Part shown: positions 1 through 6,246 of the stretch, one piece after another
How positions within the stretch are numbered: position 1 is the first letter of the stretch
Layout of the letters: each line of letters opens with the position of its first letter
Assembly (NCBI GenBank): GCA_009602725.1
Contig: WELB01000019.1
Span: forward strand, 899,203-910,307
DNA from: Spirogloea muscicola
Taxonomy: Eukaryota > Streptophyta > Zygnematophyceae > Spirogloeales > Spirogloeaceae
Reading direction: 5' to 3'
Length of the DNA: 11,105 bases
Position numbers and translations under genes: made by a program
The notes under the pieces: model-generated
The model's database searches: none
Seen by the model: the letters and a program-made list of their open reading frames with translations, nothing else
What the model was told of the DNA's origin: nothing

Positions 1-1
1 C

Positions 2-94
2 AGAGCCCTCGCTGCTGCCTCTGGCTCTGGCCAGGGGACCCACTTCCAGGAGCCCAGCATCTCTGATCTGCGGCTGCTTAGCAGGGGTTACTGA
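2..94 (+). pseudogene. Retrotransposon ORF, C-terminal 30 codons (lineage I)
   Basis: This is the end of a non-LTR retrotransposon protein, entering from the left edge of the window. The frame reads RALAAASGSGQGTHF and ends SDLRLLSRGY then TGA at 92-94. The same end recurs, on the opposite strand, at 546-640 and 10222-10310 with only scattered substitutions, which is how I chose the frame. The arm follows the endonuclease domain and its own function is unknown. The copy may continue intact to the left; within the window it has no defect. Its 3' UTR follows directly. Confidence 0.8.
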
Positions 95-218
95 GTGTCT
101 CGTAGCAGCTTTGTTTCTGTTACTTACCGCTTCCCCTGGCCCCCTTCTCGTACTCTGTTCATTCTTTTTCGGGCTGGTTGTTCCAGCCCCTATTCTCAAT
201 GGGCGAGCACTTTCTTCT
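95..218 (+). repeat. Lineage I 3' UTR with shared tail module
   Basis: After the stop comes the lineage I UTR (GTAGCAGCTTTGTTTCTG, then CGCTTCCCCTGGCCCCC). The shared tail module follows: TCTGTTCATTCTTTTTC, a stem-loop GGGCTGG-TTGTT-CCAGCCC at 171-189, and CAATGGGCGAGCACTTTCTTCT ending at 218. There is no poly(A) tail. The same UTR lies in reverse at 401-545 and 10110-10221. The hairpin is a plausible recognition structure for the element's reverse transcriptase; that role is inferred. Confidence 0.75.
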
Positions 219-314
219 CTCCCGGCCACCAGTCAATTTCCCAGCCACCAGTCAATCTGACCGCGCTTTCTTTTGTTATCTCGCGAGCAAGAAAGAAAGT
301 GCTCGCCCGTTGAG
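195..314. repeat. Fold-back of tail-module ends
   Basis: The end of the plus tail (195-218, CTCAATGGGCGAGCACTTTC) is the near-perfect reverse complement of 290-314 (GAAAGTGCTCGCCCGTTGAG). The two arms flank the 19-bp tandem and about 30 further bases. This is one of several places where plus and minus tails face each other. Confidence 0.75.
221..258. repeat. Two tandem 19-bp units
   Basis: Units 221-239 and 240-258 both read roughly CCC(G/A)GCCACCAGTCAATYT. The second unit also begins a 32-bp stretch (241-272) that matches the reverse complement of 9798-9829 at 31 of 32 positions. Confidence 0.8.
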
Positions 315-319
315 GATTG

Positions 320-397
320 TTCTTTGGCTTTGAACATTGTCCATTCTTTTTGGGTTGGCTTTGCCAGCCCCTCTTCTCAATGGGCGAGCACCTTCTT
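320..397 (+). repeat. Shared tail module, 78 bp identical to 2971-3048
   Basis: The module holds TTTGAACATTGTCCATTC, a stem-loop GGGTTGGC-TTT-GCCAGCCC (one G.T wobble) and ATGGGCGAGCACC. All 78 bases match 2971-3048, which is closer than any other module pair I compared. That points to a recent duplication or to the same source copy. No coding end precedes it, so it is a stand-alone tail. Confidence 0.85.
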
Positions 398-400
398 CTG

Positions 401-545
401 TTGAGGATAGGGGCTGGAATTGAAAGGGCTCGCCCATTGAGGGGCTGGAAAAGCCAGCCCAAAATAGAATGAACAGAGTACGAGAGGGCCAGGGGAAGCG
501 CTAAGAAAAACAAGCACACAAAGAAACAAAGCAGCTACGGATCAC
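401..545 (-). repeat. Lineage I 3' UTR and tail module (minus)
   Basis: Read on the minus strand this is the UTR of the copy at 546-991: GTAGCTGCTTTGTTTC, CTTAGCGCTTCCCCTGGCC, then the stem-loop GGGCTGG-CTTTT-CCAGCCC and CAATGGGCGAG. Its distal end abuts the plus module at 320-397, so the two tails are palindromic to each other. A second CCAGCCCCTATCCTCAA end at 401-420 suggests a partial duplication of the tail. Confidence 0.75.
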
Positions 546-991
546 TCAGTAACACCTGCTAAGCAGCGGCAGATCAGAGATGCTAGGCTCTTGGAAGTGG
601 GTCTCCTGGCCAGAACCAGGGGCAGCAGCGAGGGCTCTACCGGCACGACGGTGCAGCGTGCGGGCCATAGACCTCTGCAGCGAGACGGCCAGGCGCATAC
701 GATACACTTGCGCCAGCGACCCGGCTGCAGGAAAGTCTAGCGGCTCCCCATGAAAGCGACGGGCGATGGTGTGGCGGGCGAGCTGGGTGAGCAGCTCGAG
801 CCACCGAGCGCCCAGCGCCCCATGGGTGTCAATTGCCAACGGGAAGAAGTCGTCTTCCCGCGGATGGTCGGCGTACTTGAGCTCTTTAGCCCGAGCGGCG
901 CAGGCGACCGCATACCCAACTTGGTGGCACATTGGGCTGGGTGTGAGCGGTCGTATGCGTCGGTGGTCACCACGTCCAGGAGAAGACGCCC
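546..991 (-). pseudogene. Truncated retrotransposon ORF: endonuclease end and C-terminal arm (lineage I)
   Basis: On the minus strand the protein starts at GRLLLDVVTTDAYDRSHP, the second acidic strand of the restriction-like nuclease. It continues through KYADHP, FFPLAIDTHGALGARWLELL, RRFHGEPLDFPAAGSLAQ and VYRMRLAVSLQRSM to LLSRCY and a stop at 546-548. The zinc knuckle and first nuclease acidic residue are missing because the copy is 5'-truncated at about 991. A one-base deletion near 920 shifts the frame between ATKL and GYAV. The usual RGY end is RCY here. At its 5' edge it meets the plus copy at 995 head-to-head. Confidence 0.85.
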
Positions 992-994
992 AAT

Positions 995-1084
995 GCTCTC
1001 GCTGCGGCCTCCAGCTTTCGTCAAGGGGATACTTTTCTGGCAGCTAGTCTGTCGAATCTGAGGCTCCTCACTCGTAACTACTGA
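995..1084 (+). pseudogene. Retrotransposon ORF, C-terminal 29 codons (lineage II)
   Basis: The plus frame reads ALAAASSFRQGDTFLAAS then LSNLRLLTRNY and TGA at 1082-1084. It matches the ends at 5043-5130 (plus) and 2007-2110 (minus). It begins abruptly three bases after the opposite-strand copy ends, so this is a short 5' truncation or a break caused by a neighbouring insertion. The frame is intact within the fragment. Confidence 0.8.
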
Positions 1085-1222
1085 GTGATCCATCCTCCCC
1101 CTGTTCTGACATAGCATCTTCAGGCCCCATTGTAGCTGCTAAGCGCTTGTAGGCCCCTCCGCACCTTTGCCATTCCTGTCTGGGATGGCTTTTCGCAGCC
1201 CTTGCCCTCAATGGGAGTGCCA
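1085..1222 (+). repeat. Lineage II 3' UTR and tail
   Basis: GTGATCCATCCTCC, then CTGACATAGC, match the UTR at 5134-5170. The tail is GATGGCTTTTCGCAGCCC, CTTGCCCTCAATGGGAG, a lineage II version of the shared module. The distal part forms the left arm of the hairpin at 1187-1256. Confidence 0.7.
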
Positions 1223-1256
1223 CTACTCCCATTGGGGGCAAGGGCTGCGAAAAGCC
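1187..1256. repeat. Near-perfect 32-bp inverted repeat (hairpin)
   Basis: The left arm (1187-1218) begins GGCTTTTCGCAGCCC. The right arm (1225-1256) is its reverse complement apart from one T/C difference, which would be a G.U pair in RNA. The spacer is six bases (GCCACT). The arms are two tail modules meeting tail-to-tail. Confidence 0.9.
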
Positions 1257-1382
1257 AGCCCAGAACGAATTTGACATAGGAAACCTTCTGTACCTTACAC
1301 AGCCCTCGTCCCTTCTGCAACAACGCTGCTTTTAGAGGCAGCAACGGTTGTCAAAGAAGTAAGCTCATCCAAAGGTGGCGGG
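1257..1382. other. Unassigned spacer
   Basis: After the right arm comes AGCCCAGAACGAATTTGAC, the start of a minus tail module. I see nothing recognisable in the rest, apart from a short inverted CTGCTTTTAGAGGCAGCAA. Confidence 0.4.
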
Positions 1383-1520
1383 GGCCGTGAAAAGCCAGCC
1401 TGAAAAGCATGGACAAGGTAAAAGACTAGCCCACGAAGGCGAGTAAGAGAAGGAAGTGGAGTGTGTATTGAGTTATTCTGGCATGAGTGGCCAATTACCA
1501 AGGCAAGCACACTGACCCGC
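1383..1520 (-). repeat. Lineage III 3' UTR and tail module (minus)
   Basis: Read on the minus strand: GCGGGTCAGTGTGCTTGCC, TTGGTAATTGGCCACTC, and later TTTACCTTGTCCATGC and CAGGCTGGCTTTTCACGGCC. The first part matches the UTRs at 6020-6117, 8019-8110 and 4802-4880 (reversed). The last part is the shared tail. This ties lineage III to the same tail module used by lineages I and II. Confidence 0.65.
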
Positions 1521-1567
1521 TCAGTGACCACGAGTCAGCACTTAGAGGTCGCTAACCGATGCCGGAA
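1521..1567 (-). pseudogene. Retrotransposon ORF, last ~15 codons (lineage III)
   Basis: The minus frame reads PASVSDL-stop-VLTRGH and then TGA at 1521-1523. The lineage consensus is SDLYVLTRGY, so the TAT codon has become TAA (1542-1544) and the last TAC has become CAC. This is the shortest lineage III copy in the window. Confidence 0.75.
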
Positions 1568-1667
1568 TATGGGAGAGAGGAGAGCACAAGGAAAAGAGAA
1601 CAAAAGACTTTTTCCAATTAAGTCTTCTTTTTTCTCGCAGAAGTCAATGAGAGTACTCTTGCTTTTG
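1568..1667. other. Unassigned spacer
   Basis: Purine-rich, then TTTTTCC, AATTAAGTC, TTCTTTTTTC. No coding frame or module is recognised. Confidence 0.4.
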
Positions 1668-1818
1668 CACCTTTCGGTCGTTTCAGACATTGTACATTCC
1701 GGTGGCTGGCCTCTCACGGCCATCGCCCGACATTGGAAGAGCTATATCTTTCTCCAGTGGAGGGCAATGGCTGTGGTTGGGCAGCCAGGAAAAGGAATGA
1801 ACAAAGCTTGAAGTGGCC
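1668..1818. repeat. Tail-to-tail pair of tail modules
   Basis: A plus module (TTTCAGACATTGTACATTCC, GGCTGGCCTCTCACGGCC, ATCGCCC) at 1668-1730 faces a minus module at 1755-1818 (minus reading: CTTCAAGCTTTGTTCATTCC, TGGCTGCCCAACCACAGCC, ATTGCCC). About 25 bases separate them. The arms have diverged, so the fold-back is older than the one at 1187-1256. Confidence 0.7.
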
Positions 1819-1889
1819 AGAAAAGTGCCCAAGCACACAGCACTCAAGTGCCACCCGATTGCTCAACATACCCTAGGTGAGCAAAGAGA

Positions 1890-2006
1890 GAGAAAGTGGC
1901 TCTCTCAAAGGGGGCAAAGGCTGTGAACACTTAGCCAGAAATGATATAGACGAGGTCTGAATTGCCATAAAGCGCTGTCTCAAAGCTTTCCCGGTAGAAT
2001 ATGCAC
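1890..2006 (-). repeat. Lineage II 3' UTR and tail (minus)
   Basis: On the minus strand the sequence after the stop at 2007 runs to TTCAGACCTCGTCTATATC, TGGCTAAGTGTTCACAGCC, TTTGCCCCC, TTTGAGAGAGCCACTTTC. This is a degraded tail module. Confidence 0.6.
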
Positions 2007-2141
2007 TTAGTAACGTGTAGTGAGGAGCCGCCGATCAGAAAGACTAGCAGCCGGAAAGCACTTCCCCAGACGAAAGCCAGAGGCTTTCAGAGGTTGCAGC
2101 TAGAGCACGGCCAGCACGCAGATGCAAGGCTTGGGCCATGT
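2007..2141 (-). pseudogene. Retrotransposon ORF, C-terminal ~45 codons (lineage II)
   Basis: The minus frame starts MAQALHLRAGRALAATSE and shifts near 2045. It continues as AASLSDRRLLTTRY and stops at TAA (2007-2009); the unshifted frame meets a stop at 2044-2046. The 5' edge lies one codon past the conserved LQRS, immediately next to an unrelated minus tail module (2146-2196). So this copy is 5'-truncated at a position where other copies also break. Confidence 0.75.
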
Positions 2142-2145
2142 GAGA

Positions 2146-2196
2146 AGCCAGCCCACAAGCCGAATTGAGCAAGGTCTGAAGGAGCCGGAGGATATA
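2146..2196 (-). repeat. Tail module (minus), stand-alone
   Basis: Minus reading: GGCTCCTTCAGACCTTGC, TCAATTCGGCTTGTGGGC, TGGCTTCTCAC. No coding end of its own precedes it. Confidence 0.65.
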
Positions 2197-2199
2197 GAA

Positions 2200-2358
2200 G
2201 AGCTGCAAGAGCTGCATCTCTTCCTCAAAGATTGAATCTTCGACCCAAACGTGTGCGATAATCATATCATAGGCGAGCCCCAACGGGGTGGACAAGGTCC
2301 AAATAGGTCGGAAATCATTACAGCATACAGCTCTTTAGGTGGCTACAACGAATGGTGC
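2200..2358 (-). repeat. Probable 3' UTR of the copy at 2359-2695
   Basis: This is the region downstream, on the minus strand, of the stop at 2359. It contains TGGACCTTGTCCACCCCG at 2280-2300, a weak echo of the tail module. The rest is not recognised. Confidence 0.4.
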
Positions 2359-2695
2359 TCAACGACCACTAGTCAGCAGCCGCCAGTCACAGTAGCTCTA
2401 AGTGAGAAGCTAGTCACAGCGTCAAAAGCAGAAGCAGCAGCCAAAGCGCAGCCAGCCGCAATGCACTGCAAATGCCTGAGACGCTGGAGCGACGCATCCA
2501 GAACACCTGAGCGACCTAGCGGCATAGAAGCGGGCTGCTCACCTTGACGACGTTTGGAGATCACTTGCCGTGCAAGCAGCTGGAGAAGGTCTTGCCACAA
2601 GTTCCTGAAGTCCCCCTGAACGTCTATCGCCAGCTCGTCTCGCCGCTCGCTTCCACCCTTCGCGTAATTGAACACCCATTCATAGTAGCCACATG
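2359..2695 (-). pseudogene. Divergent retrotransposon ORF, C-terminal ~110 codons
   Basis: The minus frame reads GYYEWVFNYAKGG, DELAIDVQGDF, WQDLLQLLARQVISKRRQG, RSGVLDASLQRLRH, AAGCALAAASAF. These line up block by block with KYADHP, PLAIDTHGAL, WLELLHQLAR, LAQVYRMRLAVSLQRS and RAGRALAAASG of the 10350-11105 copy. A late frameshift is needed to reach RLLTSGR and TGA at 2359-2361; the unshifted frame stops at 2373. This is a distinct and older lineage. The nuclease core is absent. Confidence 0.7.
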
Positions 2696-2716
2696 CATAG
2701 CTGCGTGGTCTGCGCT

Positions 2717-2775
2717 TCCTGGCCCCTTCAGACCATGCCAGACAGTTTGGGCTGGCCTTTCACAGTCAATGGTCC
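2717..2775 (+). repeat. Tail module (plus), stand-alone
   Basis: CTGGCCCCTTCAGACCATGC, AGTTTGGGCTGGCCTTTCAC, AGTCAATGG. It lies immediately 5' of the coding fragment at 2789, so a tail from one copy is joined to the body of another. Confidence 0.7.
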
Positions 2776-2788
2776 GTTTTTTTGGCTC

Positions 2789-2904
2789 ATGCGGTCCACG
2801 CGCGGGCTGGCCGTGCTATGGCTGCTGCTTCCGGGTCTCGGCAAAGTGCCGCTTCTCCTGCTCCGAGTTACTCTGATCTGCTGTTGCTCACACGTGGATA
2901 CTGA
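2789..2904 (+). pseudogene. Retrotransposon ORF, C-terminal end (divergent)
   Basis: From 2803 the plus frame reads RAGRAMAAASGSRQSAAS and then PAPSYSDLLLLTRGY, with TGA at 2902-2904. Just upstream, ATGCGGTCCACG (2789-2800) resembles the LQRST codons but is out of frame, so about six codons are lost between them. The frame is otherwise intact. Confidence 0.75.
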
Positions 2905-2970
2905 GCAGCCATCTGCATCTCCCTCTGCACCATCTTGCACTTTGTAGTGTAGTCCTTTTTCAGCACCTCT
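2905..2970 (+). repeat. 3' UTR piece of the copy at 2789-2904
   Basis: CTCCCTCTGCACCATCTTG resembles TTCCCTCTGCATCGTCTTG just after the stop at 9519-9521, linking these two copies to one lineage. Confidence 0.55.
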
Positions 2971-3048
2971 TTCTTTGGCTTTGAACATTGTCCATTCTTT
3001 TTGGGTTGGCTTTGCCAGCCCCTCTTCTCAATGGGCGAGCACCTTCTT
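2971..3048 (+). repeat. Tail module, identical to 320-397
   Basis: This is the second copy of the 78-bp identical module, again ending ATGGGCGAGCACCTTCTT. Flanking bases differ from the first copy immediately on both sides, so the identity stops sharply at the module ends. Confidence 0.85.
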
Positions 3049-3078
3049 TCTTGTTTCTCAGAACTTCTTGCTGCCCGC

Positions 3079-3309
3079 TCCGTCTCTCCGCTCGCTCGCT
3101 CAGGTGTACTATATGTACCTCTCTACATTGCTCCAGCATACCCACTTCTGGCAGAGGTTCTTCCCTTTCTGCCCCTTTACCTGGAGATTGCTCGCCCTCT
3201 CTTTTGGCTTGCCTCCGGTATTATCGCCTTTGCTGGCTTCTGTGATGATACTCCGGTGCTCCAAATTAGCCTGTCGGATGTATATGTGCTCACCCACGGC
3301 TACTTATAA
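3079..3309 (+). pseudogene. Eroded retrotransposon ORF, C-terminal ~75 codons
   Basis: One frame gives RSLAQVYYMYLSTLLQHTHF, matching GSLAQVYRMRLAVSLQRS. After a shift another frame gives the end QISLSDVYVLTHGYL with TAA at 3307-3309. The normal TGA after GY is replaced by TTA, adding one codon. The RAGRAL block is barely recognisable (EIARPLFWLASG). This is one of the oldest copies here. Confidence 0.65.
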
Positions 3310-3432
3310 CTCTCCTCCGGCTTTTGCTCTGTTACCTTAGCCTTTATTACAAACGGCTTCGGTTTGCATAGCCCATTCTGTGCACTAGCTTCTGCTTGAA
3401 CACTAAAAGGCTGATTTGCCCTCTCTTGCTAG
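3310..3432. other. Unassigned, probably old 3' UTR
   Basis: It lies between two eroded coding ends of the same orientation. I find no tail module and no reading frame of interest. Confidence 0.35.
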
Positions 3433-3621
3433 GGTCACTCCAGCATTCCGCAGGCCTTAGTTTCATATCATAAAATTCGGCTCTCACTTAGTTTGCAGCG
3501 CTCGCAAGCATTGGCTCTTCATCAACGTGCAGGGCGCGCTCTAAGTCAGGCCTCCTGCTTTTGTGGCGGCGCTCCAGCTCCCCAAGTTAGCTTGTCGAAA
3601 TTTGTGCTCACCCGTGGGTAA
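3433..3621 (+). pseudogene. Retrotransposon ORF, C-terminal ~62 codons (divergent)
   Basis: A single open frame after a TAG reads HSSIPQALVSYHKIRLSLSL, QRSQALALHQRAGRALSQ and ends QVSLSKFVLTRG with TAA at 3619-3621. The RMRL, LQRS, RAGRAL and LTRG blocks are in order. The final Tyr is missing because the stop comes one codon early. The absence of frameshifts makes it better preserved than its neighbour at 3079. Confidence 0.75.
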
Positions 3622-4252
3622 TGATGTCACCTTAGGCACCTCAGTATAGGTCTTTGTAGTATGTAGCCCTGTTTAGTTTGCCCTAGACTCTGCCTGAGCC
3701 ATGTATCGGCTTGAATTGGCCTCCATTTCAATTCATGCGCCCCGCGCGCCTTTCCTCTCTTTCATGCAATGCACAGCTCGCCTTCCATTTACATCTCCAT
3801 CTCCATGCACATTGCGCGCCTTCTCTCATGAAGGGGAATATCTATTTCAAGTACTTGCTTGGGGTGAACCGCTTCTTCTTTCATGGACGAGGCGACGGTG
3901 AGAAAAGTCGAGGCCACAGCTACAGCCAGGGCTTCCACCTCCGGTCTGCGCTGTTGACTCCTCGATACCTTCTTTGACCTCGTGGGCTGGCTTATCACGC
4001 CCCACTTCCCCCCTTCGGAAGGGGGCAAGAGCTGGCTTTTTCAACTTTCCCTGCACCTTGCCTCGCTCACCCCGCGGCTGCCCAGCCCTCGTCTGATGCG
4101 AGCCCCCTTGGAGCGGCCCTAGTCTTCCCTCCTCCTTTACAGCCCCTGCCTAATTGAAAGAAGGCGCGCGGAGCGCATGGAATCACAGGGAGGCAAATTC
4201 AAGCCATTACATTGTTCAGGCAGAATCTAGTGCAGCATAAACAGGGCTATAT
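3622..4252. repeat. Large imperfect inverted repeat with AT/GC-mixed centre
   Basis: Arms 3663-3756 and 4157-4252 are about three-quarters identical when one is reversed; both carry TAGCCCTGTTTA, TCTGCCTGA, GGCTTGAATT and CCGCGCGCC. The centre contains a further short copy of the GCGCGCCTTCTCTC motif (3817-3830), a plus module GTGGGCTGGCTTATCACGCC at 3980, and a small CCCCTT/AAGGGG hairpin near 4015. No coding frame is credible. A third arm copy lies at 5318-5362 (minus). Confidence 0.65.
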
Positions 4253-4254
4253 GA

Positions 4255-4432
4255 AATGGAGCCCATATAATGGACGAGCTCTTGTTTGGGCTGGCCTCCG
4301 AAGAGATTGACAAGGTCTGAAGGGGCCATTAAAAAAGAGCTGGCTCATTCCCTGGCCCCTTCGAACTTTGTCCACTTTTTCTTCCGGGCTGGCCTCTCAT
4401 GGCCACTGCCCTCTCATAGCCACTGCCCTCTC
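4255..4432. repeat. Facing tail modules; 17-bp tandem at 4394-4427
   Basis: A minus module (minus reading GGCCCCTTCAGACCTTGTC, then GGCCAGCCC) occupies 4275-4327. A plus module (CTGGCCCCTTCGAACTTTG, TCCACTTTTTC, GGGCTGGCC) runs from 4355. Within the plus module CTCTCATGGCCACTGCC is repeated as CTCTCATAGCCACTGCC. Here the modules face each other head-to-head rather than tail-to-tail. Confidence 0.65.
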
Positions 4433-4801
4433 GGATCCCAGTGGCTCGACCTGCTGGCCAAGCTCCGACACTACTCAGACTACCCCCGCAGTGACCACCT
4501 CCTCCCGGCCGCAATCGACACTTTCGGCTGCTTGGGTCCTCGCTTCCATACTCTACTCGAGAACATAGCGAGTCTGGGATATGCACGACGCGAGGATATG
4601 CTCCCAGCCCAGATGGGTATGCCGGCAGCCTATCTGTCATTTCTGCGACGTCGAGTGTCAACCTGTCTGCAACGAGCTCAGGCGTATGCTCTGCATCAGA
4701 AAGCTGGTCGAGCCTTAGCTGCTGGCACAAGAGCTAGTCAATTGCCGTCCGGTATTCGAGCGTCAGCTAGCGACCTCTATGTGCTGACTCGTGGTTACTG
4801 A
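4433..4801 (+). pseudogene. Retrotransposon ORF, C-terminal ~123 codons (lineage III), open frame
   Basis: The plus frame is uninterrupted to TGA at 4799-4801: SQWLDLLAKLRHYSDYP, HLLPAAIDTFGCLGPRFHTL, SLGYARREDMLPAQMG, AAYLSFLRRRVSTCLQRA, ALHQKAGRALAAGTRA, SDLYVLTRGY. It is collinear with the minus copies at 6118-6830 and 8111-8520. The first residues (SQWLDLLAK) belong to a block that should lie after, not before, RHYSDYP, so the start is chimeric. The nuclease and zinc knuckle are missing. The open frame continues into the upstream tail module by chance. This is the best-preserved lineage III C-terminus. Confidence 0.8.
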
Positions 4802-4896
4802 GCGGGTCAGCTTAGCAGCAGGTGACGTACATTTGTCCAATGTGCTTGCCTTTGTACTTGGCCACACATGGCCTCCCCATCTCTTAATATACACGC
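4802..4896 (+). repeat. Lineage III 3' UTR
   Basis: GCGGGTCAGC, ATGTGCTTGCCTTTGTACTT and GGCCACACATGGCC match, reversed, the UTRs at 6020-6117 and 8019-8110. It is cut short by the lineage II copy that starts at 4897, so the tail module is missing. Confidence 0.7.
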
Positions 4897-5136
4897 ATTT
4901 TGCCAAGCTTGCGCGGCGCTGTGTGTCCCGCAGGCGAGGTGAGCCGGCTGACTTCAACGCCTCTAAATCATGGGCCCAGGTCTATCGCATGCGTTTATCA
5001 GTCTCCCTCCAGCGGTTCATGGCACACGCCTTGCATCTGCGTGCTGGCCGTGCTCTCGCTGCAGCCTCTGGCTTTCGCCAAGGGGATGTATCCCGGCAGC
5101 TAGTCTGTCGGATTTGAGGCTCCTCACTCGTCGCTA
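4897..5136 (+). pseudogene. Retrotransposon ORF, C-terminal ~80 codons (lineage II)
   Basis: The plus frame reads AKLARRCVSRRRGEPADFNA, WAQVYRMRLSVSLQRFMA, ALHLRAGRALAAASGFRQGD. A one-base deletion near 5085 relative to the 995-1084 copy shifts it. The shifted frame resumes AASLSDLRLLTRRY at 5096-5133. The terminal TGA is CGA here, so the proper end is lost. It sits in tandem behind the lineage III copy, same orientation. Confidence 0.8.
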
Positions 5137-5281
5137 CCGAGTGGTCCATCCTCCTCCCATCCTGACATAGCGCTTTGGGCCCTCCGTCATTTGGCACCTT
5201 CGAAGCTTTATCTGATCTTTTCGGGCTGGCTTTTAACGGCCCTTGCCCCCGTTGAAAGAGCCACTTCTCAAAACTGCCCTA
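5137..5281 (+). repeat. Lineage II 3' UTR and tail module
   Basis: GTGGTCCATCCTCC, CTGACATAGCGC, then CACCTTCGAAGCTTTATC, GGGCTGGCTTTTAACGGCCC, TTGCCCCCGTTGAAAGAG. The stem is GGGC/GCCC-like but weakened by AACGGCC. Confidence 0.65.
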
Positions 5282-5399
5282 CCCTGGAAGCCATTGAGAG
5301 AGCAACTACTTTCCCTGGAAGAGAGAAGGCGCGCGGTGCGCATGAGATTGAAAGGGAGGCCAATGGAAGCATCCTTCTTCTCCTCATCTGCTCTCGCCT
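5282..5399 (-). repeat. Minus arm of the GCGCGCC repeat
   Basis: 5318-5362 read on the minus strand gives TTGGCCTCCCTTTCAATC, TCATGCGCACCGCGCGCC, TTCTCTC. It matches the arms at 3725-3756 and 4157-4200. The flanks are not recognised. Confidence 0.55.
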
Positions 5400-5822
5400 C
5401 TCCTGGAAGCGCTTGCTTCGTTCCGGCCGGCCCCGCCGTCAGAACCACCGCCGCGCCGCAAGCTGGCGGCGGGGCCTCCTCCCCACTCGGCCGGCAACTA
5501 CCCCTCCCACACTCCCTTCCATCTCCACGCCAGGCAAAGGAAAGGAAGGGCCCTGTGTCCGCCAAGGCAGGGCTCTGTGCCACTTGCCTAGCGGCAGCGG
5601 CGAGTGGCTGTTCCCTCCAGAGGGAGGGAGGTGGCTCCCCGCTCCCGCAACGGCCGGCCGCCGCCGACCAAGCTCAGGGCCCACATGGCGGGCATCGCAC
5701 GCCGGCCACGTGGGCCGCGGCCCCCACCGTGCCCGCTGCCGGCCAGCTGGCGCCAGCTGGCGCCCCGGCTCCGACCCCGGGCGGCGCGGCGGCGCGCGCG
5801 CGGCGGGATGCGCATCCAAGTT
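5400..5822. other. Very GC-rich block, no gene recognised
   Basis: Composition jumps sharply, with many CpG dinucleotides. Several long overlapping frames are open on both strands, as expected from GC bias alone; none shows a family motif, a signal or a sensible domain, so I call no gene. It contains a 10-bp tandem CAGCTGGCGC (5744-5753, 5754-5763), an inverted pair GGCCCACATGG/CCACGTGGGCC (5679-5689, 5706-5716) with a CACGTG core, and a run GCGGCGCGCGCGCGG. It could be a 5' UTR or promoter of an element, or an unrelated insertion. Confidence 0.5.
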
Positions 5823-5867
5823 CTGGGCCTCTTGTTCAAGTTCCTCATCCTTTCTCCTTTTTCTTCT

Positions 5868-6012
5868 TCTCCTCTGGCCCCTTGCCCCTTCGAGATTTCA
5901 CTCATTCTACTGGGCTGGTCAATCACAGCCATCGCCCGCCAGTGGAAGTGTCTTTCTATCTTGGTAGCTTTTCTCCTTTTTCTGGGCTGGCCTATCACGG
6001 TCATCGCCCTCT
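5868..6012 (+). repeat. Two tail modules in tandem (plus)
   Basis: The first (5868-5945) has CCCCTTCGAGATTTCAC, GGGCTGGTCAATCACAGCC, ATCGCCC. The second (5975-6012) has GGGCTGGCCTATCACGGTC, ATCGCCC. They face the tail of the minus copy that begins at 6020, tail-to-tail. Confidence 0.7.
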
Positions 6013-6019
6013 CCTGAAA

Positions 6020-6117
6020 TGGAGGCATCGTGTATTAGAAAGAAATGTAGGCCAATTGGCCAGGTACAAAGGCAAGCACATCTAAAAATCTACATAACCT
6101 ACAGCAGATTGACCCGC
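6020..6117 (-). repeat. Lineage III 3' UTR (minus)
   Basis: Almost the same sequence occurs at 8019-8110 (shared GGCAAGCACATCTAAA and CTACAGCAGATTGACCCGC). No tail module of its own is visible before the facing plus modules. Confidence 0.7.
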
Positions 6118-6240
6118 TCAATAACCACGGGTCAAAACATAAAGGTCACTACTCGATGCATGAATACTAGATGCCAGGAACGGAGCCCTTCTGCCACCTA
6201 CTAGAGCTCGTCCAGCTTTCTGGTGCCAGGCACTAGCCTG

Positions 6241-6246
6241 AGCACG
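6241..6246. repeat. Target-site duplication, left copy
   Basis: AGCACG, matching 6547-6552. The uninterrupted site at 8235-8240 has a single AGCACG. Confidence 0.85.

Noticed and set aside
995-1084. Twin-priming inversion between 546-991 and 995-1084
   Set aside because: The two pieces belong to different lineages and each has its own 3' end and UTR, so they are separate copies rather than two halves of one insertion.
2373-2675. 100-residue frame as a novel small protein
   Set aside because: It lines up block by block with the C-terminal arm of the 10350-11105 protein and is a decayed copy of it.
4355-4380. CCTTCGAACTTTG in the tail module as a polymerase III B box (tRNA-type SINE head)
   Set aside because: It shares TTCGAA with the B box but lacks the flanking GG...CC and there is no A box at a suitable distance upstream. 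The sequence lies inside retrotransposon UTRs.
5706-5716. CCACGTGG as a plant G-box promoter element
   Set aside because: A single CACGTG in a block this GC-rich can arise by chance, and no gene start is recognisable nearby.
5191-6085. Long open frames across the GC-rich block (258 and 280 codons on the plus strand, 126-146 on the minus)
   Set aside because: All are low-complexity Ala/Pro/Arg/Ser translations, overlap in several frames, run into tail modules at both ends and carry no family motif. GC bias explains them.
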